DNA of 64,000 nucleotides from assembly GCF_014202505.1 (NCBI RefSeq), contig NZ_JACHGW010000001.1, positions 1,630,697 through 1,694,696 on the forward strand. The letters run 5' to 3'. Source of the DNA: Armatimonas rosea (GTDB lineage Bacteria > Armatimonadota > Armatimonadia > Armatimonadales > Armatimonadaceae). The notes beneath the pieces are model-generated. The model saw only the letters and a program-made list of their open reading frames with translations, did not search any database and was not told the origin of the DNA. The position numbers and the translations under genes were made by a program. Shown in pieces: positions 16,958 to 26,748 of the stretch. Position 1 is the first letter of the stretch; each line of letters starts with the position of its first letter.

Positions 16958-19123
16958 CTAGTTTACTTTCTTGATTAGCACAACCCCATTGGAGTCACTG
17001 CCTTCGTCGCCGTAGATATGGGCGCGGAGGGTGTACGAGGCGCTGGGGTCGAAGCCTTCGAGCTTGAGGGTGTAGACATTGTCCTTGGTCGCGCCGCCCG
17101 TGAAGCCATGGTGTCGGTCGGTGGCGAGGGCGAGTGTCTCGGTGTTGCGAAAGACCTCCACTTTGTCGATATCCAGTCGCTCCCGGCCGCTGGTGTAGAC
17201 AAATGTAATCTGGTAAGTCCCATTGCCGGAGATCAGCTTGGAGACGTCAAAGTCCACAGGGATCGCCTTGCGGTCGCCAACCTTGCCGGACTTCCACTCC
17301 CCGAGCTTGGTGCCGTATTGCTTGAATGGATTCGTCGGTGTTAGCGTCTCGAAGATCAGGCTGGTGCGCTTGCCGTCGGGTGCGAGCGTGATGGCCTTGA
17401 GGTCCTCGAAGCGCGCGACCGTGACCGTGCCCTTGAGCTCCGGGGAGCTGGCTGTGGGATCGGTGCCGTCGGTGGTGTAGCGCACCGTGCCGCCCTCGAT
17501 CGGGCAGGTTGCGGTGACGGTGTCGCCGCTGTGCGTGAGCTCGGGCAGGGGCAGGCGGAAGTTCCAGCCGGAGTCGGTGTAGCGGACATACTGGCGCTTC
17601 ATGCGCTCGGTGAAGTCCGGGAAGCGGCGCTGGGCCTGCGGGGTCCAAGCCACCTCGGCGAGGGCGGCGGCGCGGGGGAGGAGGTAGTAGTCGCAGTAGG
17701 CAGCGGGGCTGGGCTTCTTGATCTCGGGCTTGTGGAGGAACATGTCGGTCCAGAGGCAGCCCTGCACGCCAAGGATGTTCTTCTGCTGCGCCGCGTCCAG
17801 ATTGGTGGGCATGGGGTCCCAGTCGTAGGCATTTTGCAGCGTGACGGGGTTGCTCCAGCCCGCGCCGGGGAGCTCCCCGCGGAGCTTGCTCTGCTGCATG
17901 TCGAAGTAGCAGCGCGTGGTCAGCGCCACCACGACCGGGTTGCCGCCCCGCGCCGCATCGCCCGCCGCCTTGGCATCGTTCCAGGCCATGATCCCCGCGG
18001 TCGTGCTGACCCCACAGCGCAGGATCTCGTTCCAGCCCAGAATGCGCTTGCCTTTCTTGGCGAGCATCCCCTCGACCTCGCGGGTCATCCAGCCCTGGAG
18101 CGCTTTCTCATCGGCGAGCCCGAGCTCGGCTTTCTTTTTCTGGCAGTCCGGGCAGGCCCTCCACTTGCTGTACTGCGCCTCATCGCCGCCGATATGGATA
18201 TACTGCGACGGAAAAAGCGCGCAGAGCTCGTCGAAGACATCTTTGAGAAACGCCCAGGTAGTGGACTTCCCCGCGCAGTAGAGATCGTCGGAGATGAAGT
18301 GGACAGTGGGCATCGTGTGCTGCTTGCCGGTGCAGGCGAGCCACGGATAAGCACAGACCGCCGAGAGCGTGTGGGCGGGGAGCTCGATCTCGGGGACAAT
18401 CGTGATATTGCGTGCCGTGGCGTAGGCGACCATCTCCTTGATATCGGCCTGGGTGTAGAAGCCGCCCTCGCGCGCCGCGCCCTCGCCGCGAAAGCCCCCG
18501 ATCTGGGTGAGCTTGGGGTATTTTTTGATCTCCACCCGCCAGCCCGCATCGTCGATCAGGTGCAGGTGGAGAACATTGAGCTTGTGGGCAGCCATGATGT
18601 CTAAGAAGTGCAGGACATAGGCCTTGTCCATAAAGTAGCGCGAGACATCCAGCATCATCCCGCGCCAGGCAAAGGTCGGCTGGTCCTCGATCCTGACAGC
18701 GGGAAGCGTGAATTGCGGTGCTTTTCCCGTCGGCCAGAGCTGGCGAAAGGTCTGGAGGCCATTGACAATCCCGGCGTACTTGGGGGCGCTCAAGCCCACG
18801 CCCTTAGAGCTGACCTCGAGCTGGTAGCCCTCGCTGCCGAGGTTGGTGAGCGCTGGGTTCACCTTCAGCGAGATACTACCGCGCCCACCGACCTTGGTCT
18901 CACGCCCCGTGGTCGCCTTCAGCCAGCCGGAGAGGAGCTGCGCCGCCGGACGGCTCGCGACATCGGTGCCGATGGTCACCTTCTCATCCAGCACAAACGC
19001 GCCGCTCACTTGGGTGACCGAGACCGGCTTGGGGATCAGCGACAGTGCGGGGCGGAGGGGCTGCGTTGTCAGGGCTAGGGCGCTTGCTAGCAGGGTCGTT
19101 AAAAGCACGTTACTTTGCCTCAC
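16958..19123 (-). CDS. Beta-N-acetylhexosaminidase, GH20
   Basis: A 721-residue GH20 enzyme. A signal peptide ([19 protein letters not shown]) is followed by the GH20b domain (about 28-148), a TIM barrel from [15 protein letters not shown], and the catalytic Asp314-Glu315 pair in HIGGDEAQ, where Asp positions the substrate acetamido group. The C-terminus carries a [13 protein letters not shown] chitobiase-type segment and another beta domain. It releases terminal GlcNAc or GalNAc. The start is GTG at 19123, overlapping the upstream sulfatase by 14 bases; GTG at 19108 is the alternative with GAGG nine bases before it but gives a poorer signal peptide. It is flanked by sulfatases in a tight run, consistent with amino-sugar-containing sulfated glycans. 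Confidence 0.95.
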   Translation of the reverse strand: MRQSNVLLTTLLASALALTTQPLRPALSLIPKPVSVTQVSGAFVLDEKVTIGTDVASRPAAQLLSGWLKATTGRETKVGGRGSISLKVNPALTNLGSEGYQLEVSSKGVGLSAPKYAGIVNGLQTFRQLWPTGKAPQFTLPAVRIEDQPTFAWRGMMLDVSRYFMDKAYVLHFLDIMAAHKLNVLHLHLIDDAGWRVEIKKYPKLTQIGGFRGEGAAREGGFYTQADIKEMVAYATARNITIVPEIELPAHTLSAVCAYPWLACTGKQHTMPTVHFISDDLYCAGKSTTWAFLKDVFDELCALFPSQYIHIGGDEAQYSKWRACPDCQKKKAELGLADEKALQGWMTREVEGMLAKKGKRILGWNEILRCGVSTTAGIMAWNDAKAAGDAARGGNPVVVALTTRCYFDMQQSKLRGELPGAGWSNPVTLQNAYDWDPMPTNLDAAQQKNILGVQGCLWTDMFLHKPEIKKPSPAAYCDYYLLPRAAALAEVAWTPQAQRRFPDFTERMKRQYVRYTDSGWNFRLPLPELTHSGDTVTATCPIEGGTVRYTTDGTDPTASSPELKGTVTVARFEDLKAITLAPDGKRTSLIFETLTPTNPFKQYGTKLGEWKSGKVGDRKAIPVDFDVSKLISGNGTYQITFVYTSGRERLDIDKVEVFRNTETLALATDRHHGFTGGATKDNVYTLKLEGFDPSASYTLRAHIYGDEGSDSNGVVLIKKVN

Positions 19124-20447
19124 TCTTGGGGTTGGGGTTTTTGATAGGGAACTTGGCGTCCACGGATTTCTGCCAGGCGTGGAGCTTTGCCTGGAGCGCC
19201 TTCACGCGTCCCGGCTCCTGCGCCGCGAGGTTTTTCTGCTCACCAGGGTCCGATTTCAGGTTGTAGAGCTCGATACGCTCGATGACGAACCACTCGATCA
19301 GCTTCCAGTCACCGTCGCGGACGGCGGCGGCCATCCCACCGCCTTGGTTGCCGTAGTGCGGATAGTGCCAGAAAAGTGGGCGCGGTGCAAGGGGCTTGCC
19401 CTTGAGGGCCGGCACGAGGCTCGCCCCATCGAGTGCCTCTGGGCGCAGGCCGGCGGCCTCCAGAAAGGTTGGGAAGAAGTCGCAGGTGATCGTGAGGGAG
19501 TCGTTGGTGGTGCCTGGCTTGACGACACCCGGCCACTTCACGAGAAGCGGCTCACGGATACCGCCCTCGTAGAGCCAGCCCTTGCCCGCCCGGTACGGCG
19601 CGTTGCTGGTTGGGGAGCCCTCCGAGGTCGAGAGGCCGCCGTTGTCCGACGTAAAGAGGACGAGTGTGTTCTCAGGAAGTGTCGCAAAGAGCCGCCCGAG
19701 GTTGCGGTCCAGATCCTCCAGCATCGCGGCGTAGACCGCGTGTGTCTGTGTCCGGCGGTCTTTGCGTGGGGGCTCGTCGCGAAACTCTGCCGTGAGTGTG
19801 GCGGCCTTTGCCTCGTACTTTTTCACCAGCTCGGGCTTGCCGATCAGCGGCGTGTGGGGGTCGTAGGGGGTGAACCAGAGCAGAAACGGCTTGTCTTTGC
19901 TCTGCGCGACAAACTCAATGGCCGTATCGGTGAGGCGGTCCATCAGCCACTCGCCTGTCTTGAGCTCTAGGTTGTGGAGCTTGCTGGGCCCGACATGGGC
20001 ATTGCCGCCTCGGTCATCGCCGCCCACACTGAAGTCGAAGCCATGGTTCTCCGGGAGCGTCTCTTTGCCGCCGAGGTGCCACTTGCCCACCAGGCCCGTC
20101 GCGTAGCCCGCGCTTTTGAGCTTTTTGGCAATCGTGATCTCGGAGAGGCTTAGCTTGTCTGCCGCGGGGGGACAGAGCAAGGGGAAGCCCGGCTTTGTCC
20201 CGCCGAGCTTGCCCACTTGCTCGTTGATGTAGTCGGTGACCCCGGTGCGCTGCGGCCACTTGCCCGTGAGCGCCGATGCCCGTGTGGGGGAGCAGACCGG
20301 GCACGCGGCGTAGGCATTGGTGAAGCGCATCCCTTCCCTTGCCAAGCGGTCCAAGTTCGGTGTCTCGTAGAACCTGCTGCCCTGGCACCCGAGGTCGAGC
20401 ACGCCGAGGTCATCGGCGAGGATGAAGACAATATTAGGGCGTATCAA
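19110..20447 (-). CDS. Type I sulfatase, no signal peptide, TTG start
   Basis: A 445-residue sulfatase limited to the catalytic fold. It begins [22 protein letters not shown] and has motif CSPTR at Cys52-Arg56 and FTSDNGG later; the C-terminus has the ELYNLKSDPGEQKNLA segment typical of bacterial arylsulfatases. The start is TTG at 20447: AGGAG lies six bases upstream and the TTGA overlaps the serine dehydratase stop by four bases. There is no sequence for an export signal, so the enzyme is predicted cytoplasmic unless exported by another route. It overlaps the downstream GH20 start. Confidence 0.92.
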   Translation of the reverse strand: MIRPNIVFILADDLGVLDLGCQGSRFYETPNLDRLAREGMRFTNAYAACPVCSPTRASALTGKWPQRTGVTDYINEQVGKLGGTKPGFPLLCPPAADKLSLSEITIAKKLKSAGYATGLVGKWHLGGKETLPENHGFDFSVGGDDRGGNAHVGPSKLHNLELKTGEWLMDRLTDTAIEFVAQSKDKPFLLWFTPYDPHTPLIGKPELVKKYEAKAATLTAEFRDEPPRKDRRTQTHAVYAAMLEDLDRNLGRLFATLPENTLVLFTSDNGGLSTSEGSPTSNAPYRAGKGWLYEGGIREPLLVKWPGVVKPGTTNDSLTITCDFFPTFLEAAGLRPEALDGASLVPALKGKPLAPRPLFWHYPHYGNQGGGMAAAVRDGDWKLIEWFVIERIELYNLKSDPGEQKNLAAQEPGRVKALQAKLHAWQKSVDAKFPIKNPNPKSEAK

Positions 20448-22000
20448 TTCTGTCTCCTGAGCTGAAGCTGGAGAAGTTTTTCTTCGATGGCTTGCGACGT
20501 GGGGCTGATGGAGAGGCCACCGAGGTTGGTGCAGCGCAGCTCGCGGGGCATTTGGGCGGAGACACGCTTGGCGGTCTCGATCACTTCATCTAGCGGGATC
20601 AGCGGGTCGTAGCCGGCGAGGGCCATGTTGGCGCAGGAGAGAGCGTTGCTGGCGGCCATGACATTCTTACCCAGGCACGGTGCCTCGACCCGGTTGGCGA
20701 TCGGGTCGCAGATCAGGCCGAGCATGTTCTGCAAGGCCATCGACGAAGCCGCGAGCGATTGCGTGAGCGTCCCCCCGCCAAGCTGGACAAGGGCGGCCGC
20801 CGCCATGCACGCCGCCGAGCCGCCCTCCGCCTGACAGCCCCCGACCTCTGCCGCAAAGCTCCAGCGGGTCGTGATAAACACCCCGATCAGGCCGCTGGCC
20901 AGAAACGCCTTCGCCATCTCCCTTTCATCAAGCCCCAGCTCCTCTGCCATCGCGATCACAGCACCGGGGAGCGCGGCGCAGGCACCAGCAGTGGGCGCGG
21001 CGACAATCACGCCCATGGAGCTCTTCACCTCCATCAGTGCCGTCACATAGAGCACGATCCGGTTGAGGGCGCCGCCGTTGAGGAGCTGCCCCGCCGCGAG
21101 CTTTGCGGCAAAGCCGGGGCTCTGTGCCCCCAGAATTCGGTCGTCGTAGTGCGTCCCGGCGAGTCCCTGCGCAATCGAGCGGCGCAGGATCTGGATGAGG
21201 TTGAGGGCTTTAGCAAGCACCTCGTCCTCGGTTAGCCCGCCACGCTGCATCTCGTACTGCGCCGCGAGCTTCCAGAGAGGCGTCTCCTCGGAGAACCTCT
21301 CCCCCCTGCCCCCCGGGTACCCTCTGGGTGCGGGCAGTCGTTCCTCCTTGGGGAAGGGGGAGTACGAGGGGCTTTGCTCCCCTTTCCCAGCGAGGGACGA
21401 GCGCCCGGGAGAGGGGCTGGGGGAGAGGTCACTCGGGGAGAGGTTACTCTCGATATAGCGCAGCATCCCAAGGGCGCTCTTGAAGGGGACGGTGGAGCTG
21501 GGGAGGGTGAGCACGGGGAGGACGGGATGCAGCGTGCGCCCCGCCACACACACTTCCTGATCGCCAAAGAGCGAGACCGGCTGGCCGTCGATCTGAATCA
21601 CTTCGATCATCCCGCCGCCGGTGGAGATGGCGTGGAGCGTGTGTGTCTCCGTGGCATTGGAGAGGGTCAGGCGGTAGGTATTGGGGTGCGGGTCTCCGAC
21701 ATCGACCGTCTCAATGGAGAGTTCTATTCCGGCGTCGCGCAGTGCTATTGCAGAGTCTGGCAGGCGCTCATCGGCAGCGTCCCAGCCGAGCAGACCGCCA
21801 AAGAGCCCCATGTCCGAGCCCTGGCTGGCGTGCGTGGTCGGGAGCGAGCCGCTTCTATCGAACTCCACCAGCACTCTCTCGATCTTGCCGCCCATCAAGT
21901 CCCGCGCCAGCCGCCCGATCCGAAGCGCCGCCGCGCAGTGGGAGCTCGACGGCCCGCGCATCACGGGGCCTAAAACATCGTTGAAGATACTAACTAGCAT
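20444..22000 (-). CDS. L-serine ammonia-lyase (4Fe-4S), single-chain, with repeat-derived linker
   Basis: A 518-residue fused alpha/beta L-serine dehydratase, which deaminates serine to pyruvate and ammonia. The beta domain (1-180) begins MLVSIFNDVLGPVMRGPSSSH; the alpha domain (about 240-518) keeps the cluster cysteines in GGCQAEGG and CDPIANRVEAPC, with the 11-residue spacing seen in E. coli SdaA. Between them lie about 55 Ser/Pro/Gly-rich residues (SPSDLSPSPSPGRSS and onward) absent from ordinary members and encoded by a REP-like repeat found again near 53.05 kb. ATG at 22000 is three bases after the regulator stop; the gene overlaps the next sulfatase by four bases. The enzyme is cytoplasmic and oxygen sensitive by family. 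Confidence 0.93.
   Translation of the reverse strand: MLVSIFNDVLGPVMRGPSSSHCAAALRIGRLARDLMGGKIERVLVEFDRSGSLPTTHASQGSDMGLFGGLLGWDAADERLPDSAIALRDAGIELSIETVDVGDPHPNTYRLTLSNATETHTLHAISTGGGMIEVIQIDGQPVSLFGDQEVCVAGRTLHPVLPVLTLPSSTVPFKSALGMLRYIESNLSPSDLSPSPSPGRSSLAGKGEQSPSYSPFPKEERLPAPRGYPGGRGERFSEETPLWKLAAQYEMQRGGLTEDEVLAKALNLIQILRRSIAQGLAGTHYDDRILGAQSPGFAAKLAAGQLLNGGALNRIVLYVTALMEVKSSMGVIVAAPTAGACAALPGAVIAMAEELGLDEREMAKAFLASGLIGVFITTRWSFAAEVGGCQAEGGSAACMAAAALVQLGGGTLTQSLAASSMALQNMLGLICDPIANRVEAPCLGKNVMAASNALSCANMALAGYDPLIPLDEVIETAKRVSAQMPRELRCTNLGGLSISPTSQAIEEKLLQLQLRRQN
21379..21429 (-). repeat. Dispersed repeat inserted in the serine dehydratase gene
   Basis: CCCCTTTCCCAGCGAGGGAC and the following GAGCGCCCGGGAGAGG..GGGGGAGAGGT closely match 53053-53105, an intergenic copy. 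Together with the flanking C-rich stretch (21298-21378) it keeps the frame open and forms the linker between the two enzyme domains. Confidence 0.8.
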
Positions 22001-22003
22001 GAT

Positions 22004-25003
22004 TTAAGAGCTCGTTTCTCGAGCAAGGGCAATGGCTTGCTCTAAGGTCAGCGCACGGCCTTCCTGCCACGCGGCATCGAAGGCGGTATCGTCGTTTAGC
22101 ACGGCACGGGCGGCGGCATACTTCATCTCTAGCTGGTTCTGTGGGGCCAGAGTCATGGGGCTGTCTATCCCTTCGCGTAATTTGGCCCCTGCTCCCCAGA
22201 GACACGCCGCGCAGAGAATATCGTGTGCGCTCAAGGCCAGCAGTCCAAAGCCGGTCAGGACGTAGGAAAGACACAAGCGCCGCTCCTGAAGATACTCCTG
22301 GCAGATCGCCAGGCTCTCGTGGAAACATGCGTGGGCGGTGGAATCGTCTCCCTGGAAGCACGCGACGTGTCCCAAAGCACAGGCAGAGAAAGCGGTGCTT
22401 GCTCGGCCGGTGACATTGTCCATTTCTCGGGCAAGGGCAAGGCTCTCTTCATAGATCGAGCGCGCTCCGGCATAATCCCCCTGACAAAAGGCGACCATCC
22501 CCAGGAAGCTTTTCCCACGCATTCCCTTCGTCCTGCCCCCCAGTTCTGTCTGAAGGCGGAGGTTCTCTTCAAAATAAACCATGGCATTAGGATAGTCTTG
22601 CTGTTCGAGAGCGATCATCCCCAGGTGCTCCAGAGAGATCGCCATGAGGTGCTTCTCACTACCCTCTCGCCTGAGGCGCAGGCTCTCTTCGTGGTAGGTG
22701 CGCGCTTGCTGTAGATTGCCTTCACGCTTCGCCACATTGCCCATCTGCGTAAAGGCAGAGGCAATGAGCGCCGGACTGCCCAGTACATGAGATAGGGCGA
22801 GACACTCGTTTGCGATTTCTTTTACGCGGAGAAGATTTCCGTCGGCTAGCTCCAACCCACCCAAATAGAGTAAAGCCATGAATGTCTCGTAGGTATCGCC
22901 CACCTCTCTGAAAAGTGCGAGACTGTCTTCGTAATGGGTACGCTTTGTTGCATAGCTGGTCGTGTTCGCAACCGTTCCACGGAGCGCGTAGGCAATAATT
23001 CTCTTGTCGCCAAGCTCACGGGCAAGCTCTAGACACTCTTCAAAATGTGCCTGTGCAATACGGTTATCGGCTTGATACCAGGCGAAGTCGCCGACATTCA
23101 TCAGGAGCCGTGCGCGACATTGGGTTCGTGGCTGTGCATGAGGCTTTGCTAGAGCTTGCTCCAACCACTCACGCCCTTCTGCATGGTAGCCCCGAAGAAC
23201 CCAGAAATCTGCCAGGCTCAGGCTCAGGGCGCTGGCTTTCTCGCCGCCCTCATCCTGGAGCGCCCACTCTAGGCTCAGGCGCAGGTTTTCATGCTCCTCC
23301 TCCAGAGTGTTTAGCCACTTGTTCTGCTCCGCGCCCCTCACCTTTGGCTCGGCTTCTTTTGCGAGCGCCAGGAAGTAGTCCAGGTGCTTCTCACGCACCG
23401 CGCTGCCGGTTCCCCTGTCGAGGAGTCTATCGCGGGAGTACTGCCGAATGGTCTCCAGCATGCGGTAGCGCGTGTGTCCGTGCTTCTGTTCCGCTAAGAC
23501 AAGGCTCTTGTCCACCAGCGACGTGAGCAAGTCGAGTACTTCCCAGTCTTCCACCGTGTCGCTCACACAGACAGCTTCCGCTGCCTCCAAAGTCCAGCCC
23601 CCCGCAAAGACCGAGAGGCTCTCCAGCACTTGCTTCTCTTGCGCGGTGAGGAGCGCGTAGCTCCAGTCGATGAGCGAGCGCAGGGTTTGCTGGCGTGGCA
23701 AGGCCGTGCGTGAGCCGCCGGTGAGCAGGCGGAAGCGCTGGTCGAGCTTGGTATTGATCTCCTCCACCGAGAGCGAGCGGGCGCGGGCGGCGGCAAGCTC
23801 AATGGCGAGGGGAATACCATCGAGGCGAAAGCAGATCGAGGCAAGCGCGGGAGCGTTTTCGTTGGTGACGGCAAAGGTTGGTTGGGTCTGAAGCGCTCTG
23901 TCGATGAAGAGCCGGACGGCCTCGAAGTGCGAGAGCGTCTCTGCCGTCTGGGTTTGTTTGGGGTCGGGGAGCGAGAGCGATGGCACCCGGTAGGTGGACT
24001 CCCCCGCGATTCCCAGGCCCTCGCGGCTGGTGGCGAGAATCTTCAGGTCGGGGCAGCTGCGGATCAGCGCATCGGCGAGCTTGGCACTGGCATCTAAAAC
24101 ATGCTCACAGTTATCGAGAAGCAGCAAGAGCTGCTTGTTTTTAAGAGACTCGACCAGCGTGTTTAGGATTGGTAGGCCGGTCTCTTCCTTGAGGCCCAAC
24201 GCACCCGCCACGGTCTGCACCACCAAGTCCGGGTCGGCGAGGGGGGCCAGCTCGACCAGAAAGGCACCGTCGGGGAAGCGCTCCAGCAGATCGGCAGCAG
24301 CCTGGAGCGAGAGCCGAGACTTGCCGCTGCCCCCCGCCCCGGTGAGGGTTAGCAGGCGCGTTTGGGCGAGCCGCTCCTGCACCTCCGCCAGCTCTTTCTC
24401 TCGTCCGATAAAGCTCGTGACTTGTTGTGGTAGGTTGTTGGGGTGGGTCGAGAGCGACTTGAGCGCGGGGAAGCTCTCGGCGAGGCTGGGGTGCTGGAGC
24501 TGGTAGATCTGCTCGGGGCGGGCGAGGTCTTTGAGCTGGTGTGTTCCCAGATCACGGAGCGTGGCGGTGGGTGGCAGGCTATCGCGCACGAGCTCTTGCG
24601 TTGCCTGTGTCAGAAGCGTCTGCCCCCCGTGACCGGTCGAGAGCAGGCGTGCGACTCGGTTAAGCGGCGGGCCAAAGTAGTCACGATCGCGGCTCTCGAC
24701 CGCGCCCGTGTGCAGGGCCATACGCACTTTAAGCGTGAGAGGCTCCGGCCATACCTCCAGGGCGAGGGCAAGCTGCGCGTCGAGAGCGGCTTGGGCTGCC
24801 TCGGGCGCGGTGGCAAAGGCGGCGCAGAACGCATCGCCGATGGTCTTGAAGACGAAGCCTGTGTGTGCCTCAATCGCCTCTCGGAGCAGGGCATCATGGC
24901 GAGCGAGGACCGTCTGCATCGCCTCGGGATGGCCCTCCCAGAGCTTGGTGCTACCTTCGATATCGGTGAAGAGGAGCGTGATCGTGCCGCGGGGAATCGC
25001 CAT
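22004..25003 (-). CDS. Class III cyclase, NB-ARC-type ATPase and TPR regulator
   Basis: A 999-residue multidomain protein. Residues 1-165 form a class III nucleotide cyclase domain (LLFTDIEGST and IGDAF carry the two metal-binding Asp; NRVARL carries the Asn-Arg pair), so catalysis is plausible. Residues 190-520 are an NB-ARC/AAA signal-transduction ATPase with P-loop GAGGSGKS and LLLLDNCEH. From about 600 to 980 there are TPR-like helical repeats. Related proteins use the TPR array as a sensor and the ATPase as a switch; there is no DNA-binding domain, so output would be cyclic nucleotide or protein contact. It is the first gene of the sulfatase run, behind a TATAAT box five bases before ATG, and is only three bases from serine dehydratase. 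Confidence 0.88.
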   Translation of the reverse strand: MAIPRGTITLLFTDIEGSTKLWEGHPEAMQTVLARHDALLREAIEAHTGFVFKTIGDAFCAAFATAPEAAQAALDAQLALALEVWPEPLTLKVRMALHTGAVESRDRDYFGPPLNRVARLLSTGHGGQTLLTQATQELVRDSLPPTATLRDLGTHQLKDLARPEQIYQLQHPSLAESFPALKSLSTHPNNLPQQVTSFIGREKELAEVQERLAQTRLLTLTGAGGSGKSRLSLQAAADLLERFPDGAFLVELAPLADPDLVVQTVAGALGLKEETGLPILNTLVESLKNKQLLLLLDNCEHVLDASAKLADALIRSCPDLKILATSREGLGIAGESTYRVPSLSLPDPKQTQTAETLSHFEAVRLFIDRALQTQPTFAVTNENAPALASICFRLDGIPLAIELAAARARSLSVEEINTKLDQRFRLLTGGSRTALPRQQTLRSLIDWSYALLTAQEKQVLESLSVFAGGWTLEAAEAVCVSDTVEDWEVLDLLTSLVDKSLVLAEQKHGHTRYRMLETIRQYSRDRLLDRGTGSAVREKHLDYFLALAKEAEPKVRGAEQNKWLNTLEEEHENLRLSLEWALQDEGGEKASALSLSLADFWVLRGYHAEGREWLEQALAKPHAQPRTQCRARLLMNVGDFAWYQADNRIAQAHFEECLELARELGDKRIIAYALRGTVANTTSYATKRTHYEDSLALFREVGDTYETFMALLYLGGLELADGNLLRVKEIANECLALSHVLGSPALIASAFTQMGNVAKREGNLQQARTYHEESLRLRREGSEKHLMAISLEHLGMIALEQQDYPNAMVYFEENLRLQTELGGRTKGMRGKSFLGMVAFCQGDYAGARSIYEESLALAREMDNVTGRASTAFSACALGHVACFQGDDSTAHACFHESLAICQEYLQERRLCLSYVLTGFGLLALSAHDILCAACLWGAGAKLREGIDSPMTLAPQNQLEMKYAAARAVLNDDTAFDAAWQEGRALTLEQAIALARETSS

Positions 25004-25008
25004 GGTTT

Positions 25009-25014
25009 ATTATA
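25009..25014 (-). promoter_or_regulatory. TATAAT -10 box of the cyclase/sulfatase run
   Basis: On the minus strand TATAAT-AAACC-ATG. A perfect consensus box five bases before the start codon, predicting a leaderless transcript. It lies just downstream of a block of palindromes. Confidence 0.65.
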
Positions 25015-25034
25015 CTTCGCCCACTAGCTTGACG

Positions 25035-25165
25035 AGCAAGCCCGGGGGAGCCCTAAGAACGAGTCTTTGGGCTTGAGGGGGCTACGGGCACCTTCGTGCC
25101 CAGGGAACTCGCTGGCGACGAAGGTCGCCGTCGCCCTCTTAAGCCGAAGGATTTATCCTGCGGCT
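25035..25165. repeat. Block of intergenic hairpins
   Basis: Several adjacent palindromes: AAGCCC..GGGCTT, GGGCACCTTCGTGCCC, GGCGACGAAGGTCGCC and AGCCGAAGGATTTATCCTGC (arms around a TTTA loop). They fill the space between the stop of one sulfatase and the promoter of the cyclase gene and may act as terminator or REP cluster. No ORF is supported. Confidence 0.6.
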
Positions 25166-25179
25166 CTTGCGGCTCTTGT

Positions 25180-26712
25180 CTAGGGCAACTTATTTTCCAG
25201 TGCCTGCTTAGCGTAGGCATCCCACTGCACCTGCCAGAGTGCGGCCAGCTCTTTGACGCGCTCGGGGTGCTTTGCCGCCAGGTTCTCGGTCTCCGCGCGG
25301 CTCTCCTTGAGGTTGTAGAGCTCCCACGGGCTCTCTTTTCCCGCCGCGACAATCTTCCAGTCCCCGACCCGCAGTGCCCGGTTCCCCTCGTGCGCCCACC
25401 AGAGCGAGTCGTGGGTGAGGCCACTGTCGGCGGTGAAGAGTGGCGTGAGGCTCTTTCCCGGCGCGGCGTGGCCCAGGGTAGTGCTTCCTCCGGCCTGCTC
25501 TAGGATCGTCGGCACGACATCTACCAGGTGCGCTGGGGTGGTGCGGAGCGTGTTTTTCTCTTTGATCCCCTTGGGCCAGCTCACGATCAGCGGGGTGGAG
25601 ATGCCGCCCTCATGCACCCAGGTCTTGTGCCGCCGGAGCGGGGTGTTGCAGAGGCTGGACCAGCCGGGGCCGATACTTAAGAACGTCCCATCGGCGCCCA
25701 TCGGGAGCGAGAGATCGTGGCCGTCGCCGCGCACCATCATCTCCGCGCTCGCGCCGTTGTCGGAGAGGAAGAGGACGATGGTATTCTCCTCTGCGCCCAT
25801 CGCCTTTACTTGGGCAAGCACGCGCCCGATCTCCCGGTCCATGCGGTCCACCATCGCGGCGTGGATCGCCATCTTGGTGGCCTGGAAGTGCTTCTGCTCG
25901 GTGCTCAGTGTCTCCCACGCCACGGGCCGATTGACCTCGTTGGGACCGAGCTTCTTGATGGCATCCGGGAAGGGATAGGGCGGCCCGACCTCACGCTCGA
26001 TCTCGGAGAGCTTGCTGGCGGCGATCCCCAGCGCCGCTTGCTTCTTGTAGCGCACCTCGCGGAGGGCGTCCCAGCCCTTGAGGTAGGCGTCCTTGTAGCG
26101 CGCGATATCGTCCGGCGGGGCTTGGACCGGGAAGTGCGGCGCGGTGAAGGCCAGATAGGTAAAGAACGGCTGGGATTTGTGCTGCGCGTCGTGCTCTTTG
26201 AGGCAGCGAATGGCGTGCTCGGCGATATAGGTGGTCGCGTAGTAGCCGTCCTTGGGCCCAATCGGCGCCAGCGGCTTGTCGTCGAGCGTGTGCTGGCGCG
26301 GCGCAAAGTATCTATCGTGGTCGTCGAGGCTGTAGCTGTGCTCAAAGCCATTCTGCAGCGGCTTGCCGTCGATATGCCACTTCCCCGAGTGGTAGGAGCG
26401 GTACCCCAGCGCCTTGAGCCGTGTCGAGAGCAGCGGCGCCCACTCCGGGCGCGTCCCTTGCACGCCGCTCTTAACTCCCGGCACCGTGTCGCGGCGCACC
26501 TGCTGGGCGTAGTAGCCCGTCAGCAGCCCCGCCCGGCTCGGCCAGCAGCGCGCGGTGTTGTAGAACTGGGTGAAGCGCAGGCCGTTCTTTGCCAAGCTAT
26601 CCAAGTTCGGTGTCTTGATCTCCGAGCCGTAGCAGCCTAGATCGGACCAGCCCATGTCATCGGCGAGAATCAGCACCACATTGGGCCGTGGGGCCTCGCG
26701 AGTTTCGTTCAT
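25180..26712 (-). CDS. Type I sulfatase, no signal peptide
   Basis: A 510-residue sulfatase. RPNVVLILADDMGWSDLGCYG opens the fold at residue 9, the maturation motif is CWPSR (Cys56-Arg60), the later metal site is FLSDNGA, and the C-terminus has the PWELYNLKESRAETENLA segment. CWPSR with an aromatic second residue resembles the CCPTR enzyme at 13090 and the two share other segments (RFxQFYNTAR), so they are closer to each other than to the remaining sulfatases here. The first eight residues are not a signal. The gene ends run B, with its stop 166 bases before the cyclase promoter box. Confidence 0.92.
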   Translation of the reverse strand: MNETREAPRPNVVLILADDMGWSDLGCYGSEIKTPNLDSLAKNGLRFTQFYNTARCWPSRAGLLTGYYAQQVRRDTVPGVKSGVQGTRPEWAPLLSTRLKALGYRSYHSGKWHIDGKPLQNGFEHSYSLDDHDRYFAPRQHTLDDKPLAPIGPKDGYYATTYIAEHAIRCLKEHDAQHKSQPFFTYLAFTAPHFPVQAPPDDIARYKDAYLKGWDALREVRYKKQAALGIAASKLSEIEREVGPPYPFPDAIKKLGPNEVNRPVAWETLSTEQKHFQATKMAIHAAMVDRMDREIGRVLAQVKAMGAEENTIVLFLSDNGASAEMMVRGDGHDLSLPMGADGTFLSIGPGWSSLCNTPLRRHKTWVHEGGISTPLIVSWPKGIKEKNTLRTTPAHLVDVVPTILEQAGGSTTLGHAAPGKSLTPLFTADSGLTHDSLWWAHEGNRALRVGDWKIVAAGKESPWELYNLKESRAETENLAAKHPERVKELAALWQVQWDAYAKQALENKLP

Positions 26713-26748
26713 GGGAACAGGTTCGGCTCCAAGCCGGGGAAGTCCTTC

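Noticed and set aside
25717..26640. 307-codon frame opposite the sulfatase at 25180
   Set aside because: Same reason: the minus strand encodes an unmistakable sulfatase with the CWPSR motif.
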